Source: Lewinellaceae bacterium
GTDB taxonomy: Bacteria > Bacteroidota > Bacteroidia > Chitinophagales > Saprospiraceae
NCBI GenBank assembly: GCA_020636255.1
Contig: JACJYE010000011.1
Location: 124,001-188,000 of the forward strand
Reading direction: 5' to 3'
Length of the DNA stretch: 64,000 bases
In this document: one piece after another, positions 27,101 to 33,020 of the stretch
How the letters are laid out: each line of letters begins with the position of its first letter
Numbering within the stretch: position 1 is the stretch's first letter
The notes under the pieces: generated by a model
What the model saw: only the letters and a program-made list of their open reading frames with translations
Told to the model about the DNA's origin: nothing
Databases searched by the model: none
Program-made: the position numbers and the translations under genes

Positions 27101-27823
27101 GTGGAATACAATTTCAGCCCGCTGGCAACGGTATTGTATCTCGGCTCTACGGTGATCAACAACTATTGCAGCTTTACGATCAGGCATATTTACCAGATCC
27201 AGGATCCCTGCCTGGACGGCCGCCGGATATGCGTGCTGACCTTCAGCGGACAGGATTTCACGCCGCCGGCCGGTGACTGCCCCGAAGGCGTGAGTGGCCT
27301 GGAATGCATGGCTAACGTGCCTGCACCCGACCCTGTCGGTGTCGCTCTGAACTACACGGACAACTGTTCCGACCCCTTCGGTTATCTGATCAACACCATA
27401 GTTGAAGGGGAAGAATGCGGTGACTTCAAGGTGACCTATTTCTACCGTATCTATGACGATTGCGACAACTTCGTAGAGTGTTACGTGACCCATTCCGGTA
27501 CGAGTACTCCTCCTGCAGCGCCCACGCAACCGGAAGCGCTTCAGGCCGGTGCGGCAGGCGAGCCAGGGATGCTTGACATGCGCCTGTACCCGAACCCCAC
27601 AGGTGGTACAGTAACACTTGAGTTTGAACATTACAGGGGTGAGCAGGCAGCGTTGGGTGTGTACAACATCTACGGCCAGCAGGTGCTCAGCAGGGCCCTG
27701 GTGCTGGACAACGCCACCTTCCAGCTGGATCTGGAAAAAGAAGGCTTGGCCAGCGGAGCGTATTACATCACACTCCGGACGGGAGACAATCTGATCACCC
27801 GAACGGTGGTACTCAGTAAGTAA
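21122..27823 (+). CDS. Giant secreted adhesin-like protein: VWA, DUF11, 11 HYR-like repeats, T9SS sorting domain
   Basis: 2233 residues. A signal peptide (about 1-46) is followed by a von Willebrand A domain at about 156-355, with a MIDAS-like DESNS (DxSxS) and FFTDGVP. A DUF11 domain follows at about 568-680 (ADLSIEKTVDNATPNVGD). Eleven tandem modules of about 84 residues (701-1630) are HYR-like, each with NCPxxMxLGSCQ, AFNNWKAQF, GGCG and a TATDNCGQTASC core; four to six Cys per module suggest disulfides. A twelfth divergent copy and about five CP-x-G modules follow. The final 80 residues (MRLYPNPTGGTVTLEFEHY...) are a type A T9SS sorting domain. A surface adhesion or matrix role is inferred. 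Confidence 0.88.
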   Translation: MKQIDKMSTNPKILRPRAFFFHALPPCFLVAILLLFAAPLALRGQDCVDAQISGPFFDAVPITGNPTVLEYELNLDVFGTTNDIDPASVTWSTAPLANANILNVTTGATTSRVRLRVSGPFTLSVSGIRTVNAAPYDCSFETDTNDLVADNPNVQPGCSINILLVLDESNSINDTEADSVQQAVLDLLTALVGTGSSAAIVEFATFAQVYPYNGTVDYAPITMANINGFFTNYFNTQYRNVIGNLGGTNYEAGLNAALEVLNNPNNPPTSTVLFFTDGVPTFYSVPSGGDLYGGLIDGPGNINTAATATQAIGPANAIKAITHMLAIGVGDGANENVDNLIAISGPDRYMPGNALSADYELVSNFDEFIQDLVNIFSGLRVPASCQPNLPNNQLVDACDAGVIPLKTEAEAVDQHMIFETVTDNPCGVLVFSSNQTVEGSLCPLGITVTNTYTLTDDADGDGVGPDDLSVTCMESFLVTDLTPPTALCKDITLDINTLDGTASISAIDIDNGSSDNCGGNVTLIINPSTITFDCSDEGPNNVVLTVTDICGNPSQCTATVTVNCPEVADLSIEKTVDNATPNVGDIVVFTVAVHNDGPNDATGVEVTDYLPSGYMLVSATPSQGTFIGGVWTIGSLPFQATVTLTIEAKVNASGNYLNLAQITESDQIDTDSDPHTDETEDDLNDGIPDDDEDTAEVIPQLHIDCPDNVMLGSCLSQPQIEQAFAAWITQFSVTGGCTPPVVTDLSQYSAPAACAGGSVMVTYTASDECGQTVSCTALFVVAAAPTLTVNCPQSTVLGSCLGQDAVDVAFDAWLGQFSTSGGCNGVGSGLGQYSAPDACGGSITVLYSASDDCGQSVSCSATFTVAPAPLLSVSCPPNFNTDGCGSQAEVDAAFNNWISQFDTNGGCGPQSTDLTVYVAPSAFGGSVTVNYSATDDCGQSAACSATFTVPFIPPLTENCPPDFTLGPCPSLAELDLAFNNWLGQFFTEGGSNPVSTDVSEFDPPSVCGGSVTVNYFATDDCGESASCSATFTVAPAPAITVSCPANFTFGSCQTQAQVNAAYNNWLLQFTALGGCGILTTNIGQYASAAPSACGGSVAVNFFASDACGQTVSCSASFTVLSAPDLTVSCPQPVSLGSCQSQAQVDAAFNAWKAQFQTIGGCGATSTNLNQFSAPSFCGGSVTITYTATDDCGQVAICSSSFAVTSSPTLVVNCPQSMSLGSCQTQSQVNTAFNNWKAQFTTSGGCGVQTTNLAQYSAPSACGGSVTINFTATDNCGQTASCSKVFTVAAAPTLTVNCPSNMSLGSCQTQSQVNAAFNNWKAQFTTSGGCGVQTTNLAQYSAPSACSGGTVTINFTATDNCGQTASCSKAFTVAAAPTLTVNCPSNMTTASCQSQSAVNAAFNNWKAQFTTSGGCGVQTTNLAQYSAPSACGGSVTINFTATDNCGQTASCSKTFTVAAAPTLTVNCPSNMAAASCQTQSAVNAAFNNWKAQFSVSGGCGATSTNLSQYSAPSACGGSVTINFTATDNCGQTASCFKTFTVAYPPTLTVSCPQNMSMGSCLSQSQVNTAFNNWKAQFSVSGGCGQQSTNLNQYTAPNACGGSVTINFTATDNCGQNASCSATFTVTGDTQPPAVTPAGNMTVQCDGNGNVAALNNWLASHGGATASDNCGPVSWTNNFAGLSNGCGATGSATVTFTARDQCGNPASTTATFTIVDTAPPTGSCPPGLTGLTNPAQAPLIPPAVIAGMYSDICGSVTAQMTGNTTNYLSACKDFEVIHTYTVSDECGNSTICKITHTGKVPTQISGGCPEVNNTLQCIDDVPPFNPAYLAGFFTGGDGLAVTVMVTDTLIEKDDCEFSFTYVYQVKDNCGNIKLCALTYEGEDTQAPTGNCPNGSTVYTYGQIPVPDPSYIEQFFTDNCSNVIVTELPRTVTGGPCENITVYNNYLVSDTCGNSTTCAVPYFIPEIDPTLVGCPPEQTGLMCWKDVPTPQEAQPLVEYNFSPLATVLYLGSTVINNYCSFTIRHIYQIQDPCLDGRRICVLTFSGQDFTPPAGDCPEGVSGLECMANVPAPDPVGVALNYTDNCSDPFGYLINTIVEGEECGDFKVTYFYRIYDDCDNFVECYVTHSGTSTPPAAPTQPEALQAGAAGEPGMLDMRLYPNPTGGTVTLEFEHYRGEQAALGVYNIYGQQVLSRALVLDNATFQLDLEKEGLASGAYYITLRTGDNLITRTVVLSK
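23222..26010 (+). repeat. Eleven in-frame tandem repeats of about 252 bp
   Basis: The region encodes 11 consecutive HYR-like modules. Modules 7 to 10 (about 24745-25740) are close to identical at the DNA level over long stretches, pointing to recent duplication or gene conversion; modules 1 to 5 are much more diverged. Copy number is likely to vary between strains. Confidence 0.9.
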
Positions 27824-27851
27824 GGGCGCCTTTTTTTGAGGTGTTCCTGTA

Positions 27852-27889
27852 AGAGCTACCCGGAAACTCATTTCGGGTAGCTCTTTTTT
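27852..27889 (+). terminator. Rho-independent terminator after the giant repeat protein
   Basis: AGAGCTACCCGGAA (27852-27865) pairs with 27871-27884 (one-base irregularity) and is followed by TTTTT. It is 29 bp past the stop codon. Its stem core GCTACCCG/CGGGTAGC is shared with the terminator at 20848. Confidence 0.88.
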
Positions 27890-27980
27890 ATTCGGCTATT
27901 AGGTTCAGCAAACCTGCCTGTAAAGAAGCTTTATCCCCGTTTTCTGGAAAATGATGTTATTTTTGGCCTTTATTTAGGGT

Positions 27981-28393
27981 TCAAACATGGGTCATCCCGA
28001 ATTCTAGCAATTGTACCGGCGGCGAACCCAAGGTGGCGCCACCAGGCACAAAATATCGGTAGAAGTGGCGCCAATCAAAGCCTTGAGGTTGTCTCAGAAG
28101 TAAGCTTTGAGGTATTCCCGGCAAATATTGAACCGCGGAGGCGCAAAGAACGCAGCGTTTATGAACAATTCTTCGCGTCCTCTGCGTCTCATATGTTTGC
28201 AGAAAACGAACCGCAGAGACGCAGAGGACGCAGAGGTTTTTCGCAGGAAGAGCTCCTTCTATACGCCCTGCTTTGCGCTTTTCTCCGCGTCTTTGCGCCT
28301 TTGCGGTCAATTATTCTGCAGGTTTTCCTTATGCAGGCTCTTTTGAGACAGCCCCGAAATGCACCTTTAAAATTCGGGATGGCCCATGTTTGA
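27981..28393. mobile_element. Composite non-coding element with terminal inverted repeats (MITE-like)
   Basis: Outer 24-bp arms (27981-28004 and 28370-28393) match at 22 positions in inverted orientation, core CAAACATGGG...CATCCCGAATT. Inside is a second pair (28085-28100 and 28340-28355) with core TGTCTCA, of the type seen at ends of some IS families. The interior holds the 53-bp repeat copy 2 and inverted ACGCAGAGGACGCAGAG-type units. There is no transposase frame. No clear target duplication is visible. The two arm pairs have different centres, so this looks like one element nested in another. The right end reaches to 20 bp before the methyltransferase ATG. Confidence 0.65.
28087..28139 (+). 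repeat. 53-bp dispersed repeat, copy 2
   Basis: It differs at one base from copy 1 at 8764-8816, about 19.3 kb away, in the same orientation. In both places it is followed by short CGCAAAG/ACGCAG units, so the two loci share a longer modular plan. Confidence 0.85.
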
Positions 28394-28412
28394 TGGTTAC
28401 TATACCAAGGAC

Positions 28413-29594
28413 ATGCAGAAACGGATCATTATTAAGAACAAAAAAGCAGCTGCGGCCCAGCGCTTTCACCCCTGGGTGTTCTCCGGGGCGGTAAAGGCTA
28501 TCGAGGGCCCTGTCGAAGACGGGGATGTGGTGGAGGTATACCAGGAAGACGGCAGCTATCTCGCCACCGGCCATTATCAGGACGGCAGCATTTGCGTTCG
28601 CCTCTTTTCCTTTTTACCTGTCCAGGCGGAGCAGGCATTCTGGAACCAGAAGATCGGCGGCGCACTGGCCTGCCGAAAGGCTCTCGGACTGGCAGGCAAC
28701 CCCCATACGGATTGTTACCGGCTCGTTCACGGCGAAGGGGACGGGTTGCCTGGCCTGATCATCGATATTTACGGATCGACGGCAGTTGTTCAGTGCCATT
28801 CTATAGGCATGCACCGGATGCTGGGGCCTATCGCAGGGGCGTTACGTGAGAACTACGGTGACGCCCTGGTCGCCGTATACGATAAAAGCTCGGAAACATT
28901 GCCCGCAACCTACGCATCGGGCGTGAAAAACGGCTATGTTTTTGGAGAAAGCGCACCCCAGACGGTGCAGGAACACGGCCACACCTTCTGGGTGGACTGG
29001 GAGTCGGGCCAAAAGACCGGCTTTTTTCTGGACCAGCGGGAAAACCGCTGGCTCACCGGGCAGTACGCCCGGGATAAAAAAGTGCTGAACGCCTTCTGTT
29101 ACACCGGCGGTTTTTCCGTCTACGCCCTGAAGGCCGGCGCCCGCCAGGTGGATTCGGTCGATGTTTCGCGAACGGCAATGGCCGTAACGGATCGGAACGT
29201 TGAACTAAACGGGGCAGCCCCGGGTACCCACCAGTCTTTTGCCGAAGATACCATGGCCTTCCTTAAGGCTGCAGATGCCGATTATGATCTTATGGTTATC
29301 GACCCGCCGGCATTCGCCAAGAGCATTAAAAAACGCCACAATGCCGTACAGGGCTACAAACGCCTCAATGCGCTGGCCTTGAGCAAGCTCAGGGCCGGCG
29401 GCCTGTTGTTTACTTTTTCCTGCTCTCAGGTCGTCGGGCGGCAGCTTTTCTATGATACGATCGTCGCTGCTGCGCTGGAAACCCGCCGCCAGGTGCGCGT
29501 ACTGCACCACCTTTCCCAGCCTCCCGACCATCCGGTGAATATCTACCACCCGGAAGGGGAATACCTGAAAGGGCTGGTTTTGTATGTGGAGTAA
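28413..29594 (+). CDS. Class I SAM-dependent rRNA (cytosine) methyltransferase, RlmI-like
   Basis: 393 residues from the ATG at 28413 (MQKRIIIKNKKAAAAQRFHP). The frame is open to an ATG at 28386, but that start lies inside the inverted-repeat arm of the upstream element and adds nine residues absent from this family's usual N-terminus. A PUA domain (about 1-75, HPWVFSGAVKAI) is followed by a RlmI-type linker and a Rossmann methyltransferase: NAFCYTGGFSVYALKAGA (motif I), VDSVDVSRTA, and MVIDPPAFAKS (motif IV). The family methylates 23S rRNA cytosines; RlmI targets C1962 in E. coli. It converges with the esterase gene across 22 bp. Confidence 0.9.
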   Translation: MQKRIIIKNKKAAAAQRFHPWVFSGAVKAIEGPVEDGDVVEVYQEDGSYLATGHYQDGSICVRLFSFLPVQAEQAFWNQKIGGALACRKALGLAGNPHTDCYRLVHGEGDGLPGLIIDIYGSTAVVQCHSIGMHRMLGPIAGALRENYGDALVAVYDKSSETLPATYASGVKNGYVFGESAPQTVQEHGHTFWVDWESGQKTGFFLDQRENRWLTGQYARDKKVLNAFCYTGGFSVYALKAGARQVDSVDVSRTAMAVTDRNVELNGAAPGTHQSFAEDTMAFLKAADADYDLMVIDPPAFAKSIKKRHNAVQGYKRLNALALSKLRAGGLLFTFSCSQVVGRQLFYDTIVAAALETRRQVRVLHHLSQPPDHPVNIYHPEGEYLKGLVLYVE

Positions 29595-29616
29595 GGCACA
29601 GCGAAATTATATGCTG

Positions 29617-31638
29617 TTAAAACCCATGCTCATCAAAAACGAACTTCTTACCTGCTGTGGACAATTCCCAGTTGTCGGTGCGGAAGGGCAGGGCCGGAAG
29701 CCCCTCTTTGTTGCACAAACCTAACGGGCCGGGGTTGTCGGCCCAGGCATAACGCACGGCGACGGGCCTGGGGACATCAGGGCTATGTACCACTACCGTA
29801 TTGCCGTCGATATAAGCCTGGGCCCAATAGAACTTCCGGCCGGCGCCGGCGATGGCAAAGCCGCGGATATAGCCGTATTTATCGGTAGTGCTCAGGCCGC
29901 TGCCCGTCGAGGAAAAGGAAACCCTGGCCTTGTCGCCTTCTATGGTGCAGGATTGGAAGACGGGCCCCGAGTACACGATATCTTCGCCATAGGCTGCTTT
30001 GCGGGCAGCCAGGCCCAGGCGTTGCCCCAGATCTCGTTTGTTTTTGGGGTGGATGTCGTTGGCGTCACCGATGTCGATGGCGGTAGCTATGGCGGTATGG
30101 GGTTCGCTCAGCGCTTTCATCTGAGCTTCCCGCAGCTCTGCCCAGCTGCTTTCACCGGGCTGCTGCGCTTCCGGCAGGTAGTTGGCCAGCTGTACGATGA
30201 GGAACGGGAAAGCGCCTAACCCCCAGTGTGCGCGCCAGTCGCGGATCATGGCGGGCAGCAGCCCTGCATACTCTTCCGAGCGCCCGGGCAGCGCATTGGA
30301 TTCCCCCTGGTACCAGATCACGCCCCTGATGCCGAAGGGCATGAGTGGGGCGATGCTGCCGTTGTACAGCAGGCTGGGGTGGGAGAAAAAGCTGCCGTTG
30401 GGCACTGTGGGTATAGGGAAAGTGCGGGCATCGATCTTCAGGCCGGCTTTGAACTTCCATTTGCCATTGAGGATGGGGTTGCCCCAAAAGGGGGCCGTGT
30501 AGAAACCGCCCTGTCCGCCGATGTCGAACACCCTCGACACCAGTACGTTGCCCTTGGGTTTGAGGATGCTTGCCGGGAAAAAGTAGTTGCGCCAGTTGCG
30601 GTTGCCGAAAGATTCTCCCACCTTAACGCCGTTCACCCAGGTGATGTCATAGTCGTCGATCTGGTTGAGGGCGATGTTAAACGTGTCGGCGGAAAAGCCT
30701 TCGGGCAGGTCGAATGTTTTTCGGAACCAAACGGCGCCATCGTGATCCTTCAGCCCTGCATCCTCCCAGAATTTGGGGATGTCCATCTCCTGCCAGCCCG
30801 ATACGTCCGTCTCCGGCCTCTCCCAGTGCTGTTCGATGCCCGGGCCTTTGAGGTAGTAGTCGCGGTCCCAGCTTTTCCGGTATTCCTTCAGCTCCGCATC
30901 GAGCTGTGCGAAGCTTTTATTGAGGCGGCCGACTTGCGAGGTGATGGCGTCGAACTGCGGGAAGGCTTTCAGGGCCTCGTTGCTCATCCAGGTTTCAATG
31001 GTGGTGGCGCCCAGGTTGCTGCTCACCAGCCCTATAGGCACGCCCAGGTGTTGTTGCAGGTATTGGCCGAAAAAATAACCGACGCCGGATAGGTTCCTGA
31101 TGCTTTCCGGGGTGCTTCTGGCCCATTGGCCGCCTTTGATATCCTTTTTCGGCAGGTAATCCAGATCCACAGATACATTGATGAAGCGCAGCTGCCCGTT
31201 GTACGCCCTGGCGCTGTCGGGCTCGTCGTAGCCCAGCATTTGCAGGGTATACTGCATATTCGACTGGCCGCCGCATACCCAAACGTCGCCGAACAGCACA
31301 TCGTCGAGCACAATGGTATTGGAAGCGCGGACGGTGATGGAATAGGGGCCGCCGGCAGGGGTAGGAGGGAGCAGTATTTTCCAGCTGCCTTCCGCATCAG
31401 CTTTGGTGTGGAGCGAATGGCCCTGGAAATCCAGGTTTACAACCTCACCCGGGCTTGCCCATCCCCAGATGGGCGCGGGCATATCGCGTTGCAAGACCAT
31501 GTGGCTGCTAAAAAGGCCGTGCAACCGTGCCTGAGAGAAGGCCGTGTTCGTTGTCAGCATCAGCATTGCCGTTAGCGCACCCAGCGATAAGCTGTGCACC
31601 CAACTCCTGCTTTCTGTTGAAGAATTGCTGGTTTGCAT
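29617..31638 (-). CDS. Sialate O-acetylesterase
   Basis: 673 residues from the ATG at 31638, which gives the signal peptide MQTSNSSTES...TNTAFSQ. An upstream in-frame extension is considered untranslated. It removes O-acetyl esters from sialic acids or other glycans in the periplasm. SGNH-type features are GGQSNMQYTL (nucleophile about Ser126), WYQGESNA, and the C-terminal DANDIHPKNKRD carrying the catalytic His. A beta-sandwich insertion (about 250-400) is typical of the family. It is divergent from the DUF5005-like gene (73-bp shared promoter region) and opens the glycan-use locus. Confidence 0.9.
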   Translation of the reverse strand: MQTSNSSTESRSWVHSLSLGALTAMLMLTTNTAFSQARLHGLFSSHMVLQRDMPAPIWGWASPGEVVNLDFQGHSLHTKADAEGSWKILLPPTPAGGPYSITVRASNTIVLDDVLFGDVWVCGGQSNMQYTLQMLGYDEPDSARAYNGQLRFINVSVDLDYLPKKDIKGGQWARSTPESIRNLSGVGYFFGQYLQQHLGVPIGLVSSNLGATTIETWMSNEALKAFPQFDAITSQVGRLNKSFAQLDAELKEYRKSWDRDYYLKGPGIEQHWERPETDVSGWQEMDIPKFWEDAGLKDHDGAVWFRKTFDLPEGFSADTFNIALNQIDDYDITWVNGVKVGESFGNRNWRNYFFPASILKPKGNVLVSRVFDIGGQGGFYTAPFWGNPILNGKWKFKAGLKIDARTFPIPTVPNGSFFSHPSLLYNGSIAPLMPFGIRGVIWYQGESNALPGRSEEYAGLLPAMIRDWRAHWGLGAFPFLIVQLANYLPEAQQPGESSWAELREAQMKALSEPHTAIATAIDIGDANDIHPKNKRDLGQRLGLAARKAAYGEDIVYSGPVFQSCTIEGDKARVSFSSTGSGLSTTDKYGYIRGFAIAGAGRKFYWAQAYIDGNTVVVHSPDVPRPVAVRYAWADNPGPLGLCNKEGLPALPFRTDNWELSTAGKKFVFDEHGF

Positions 31639-31711
31639 AAGAGGGCTTTTTTTATATTTACCTGAAAGAGCGATCCTGGCATATTTACAAAAAAGGAACA
31701 ACGACTATACT

Positions 31712-32935
31712 ATGGCCATAACATTGTTTAAGAACCCCCGGGCGAAAGCCCTTATGACCTTATTGCTGCTACTTCCCTTTTCCTGTGCTTCACCGGGCGC
31801 CGCCGGTAAGGTTGAACAAGATAGCCAATCGCCAGCGAAAAGCCTATCATCCTATGCGACGGATTGGAACGAGCTCTTTTTCCGCACGTCCGGATGGTTT
31901 GGCGGCGACGGCATTTTCGGCATACCGCTGGATGGCCGGGAATTCGTTGAGGCGGGCCCGCAAACCCGCACCCTCTTTATCTTCAGCGATTCGGTGGTCG
32001 GCAAAACCAAAGACGGTAAAGTCAAGAGCGGCGATTACAAGATGATCCACAATCTGGTGGCCTACCTGGATGGCAGTGAGCCCGACCCGGATAAGTTCCA
32101 CTTTTACTGGCCTGTAGGAGATGACGGGAAACCTACGTCGCTTTTTTCTCCTCAAACGCCGGACACGCAAAGCGGCGATTATTACTGGCTGGGCGACGGT
32201 TTTGTCAATGTGGATGCCGATAGTACCCTGTACATCTTCGCCTACCGTGTGCGCGACGTCCCCACCGGCGGCTTTTTCGAATTCGAACAAGTGGGTGTTT
32301 CCCTTATCGCCATTCCGCCAGGCAGCCAGCCGCCTTTTCAGGAGCAGCGGCAGCTCGATACGCCTTTTTTCTATCAATTGGAAAATGGCGGTGGAAATGT
32401 GACTTACGGCAGCGGCATCTTCGCCAATACGGCTTCGGCCGGTGCACCGAACCCCGACGGCTACATCTACGTATACGGTGTGGCCGGCCCCTATCTGGAG
32501 CTGCGCGTAGCCCGGGTGCGCCCCGAGTCCTTTGAAGATTTCGGCGCCTGGCGCTTCTGGGACGGGCAGAGCTGGGTTGCCGATAAGCACTCTGCCAAAC
32601 CCGTGGCCAACAGCGTGTCTCATGAGCTGAGCTTCAGCCCGCTGCCCGATGGCCGCTACCTGCTGGTGCACCAGAAGTACGGCATGCTGCCCGAAGTGGC
32701 CGTCCAGGTGGCCAAGAGCCCCGTCGGCCCGTTTTTCCCGGCTAAAGACATCTGGCGCTGCCCGGAAGTGGATGAGGACATCGACTACTTCGTATACAAC
32801 GCCAAAGCCTATCCCCACCTTACTAAAAACGGAGCGATGCTGGCCAGCTACAACGTGAATTCGTTCGACTTTTTCACCGACATCCTGACGGACCCCCAGT
32901 TCTGCCGGCCGAGGTTCATCTGGCTGAAGTTGTAA
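31712..32935 (+). CDS. DUF5005/DUF4185-like predicted five-bladed propeller lipoprotein (paralogue 1)
   Basis: 407 residues from the ATG at 31712 (MAITLFKNPRAKALMTLLLL), with a signal ending in a lipobox-like FSCAS. The body matches the other two paralogues here (47604 and 48802). It has TSGWFGGDGIFGIPLDG, FIFSDSVVGK, YYWLGDGFVN, SHELSFSPLPDGRYLLVHQK, and the C-terminal YNAKAYPHLTKNGAMLASYN followed by RPRFIWLKL. These Asp-rich strand patterns resemble five-bladed glycosidase-like propellers (DUF5005/DUF4185 assignment from recall). It probably binds or cleaves glycans at the cell surface. It is the first gene of a plus-strand run into the mannosidase and nagA genes. Confidence 0.65.
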   Translation: MAITLFKNPRAKALMTLLLLLPFSCASPGAAGKVEQDSQSPAKSLSSYATDWNELFFRTSGWFGGDGIFGIPLDGREFVEAGPQTRTLFIFSDSVVGKTKDGKVKSGDYKMIHNLVAYLDGSEPDPDKFHFYWPVGDDGKPTSLFSPQTPDTQSGDYYWLGDGFVNVDADSTLYIFAYRVRDVPTGGFFEFEQVGVSLIAIPPGSQPPFQEQRQLDTPFFYQLENGGGNVTYGSGIFANTASAGAPNPDGYIYVYGVAGPYLELRVARVRPESFEDFGAWRFWDGQSWVADKHSAKPVANSVSHELSFSPLPDGRYLLVHQKYGMLPEVAVQVAKSPVGPFFPAKDIWRCPEVDEDIDYFVYNAKAYPHLTKNGAMLASYNVNSFDFFTDILTDPQFCRPRFIWLKL

Positions 32936-33020
32936 GCGCTTGAGGGCATTTTTCAGGAGCCTTGTTTTATGCTGGTTGGGAACGGCCCCGCCTCCAGCTG
33001 CACCGATAAAACCATACATC

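Noticed and set aside
25976..27871. A 631-codon open frame on the minus strand opposite the giant adhesin
   Set aside because: It lies wholly antisense to a protein with clear repeat and sorting-domain homology; its translation is compositionally odd and has no domain.
27970..28405. Target-site duplication flanking the composite element
   Set aside because: The bases next to both outer arms do not form a convincing direct repeat, so no duplication is claimed.
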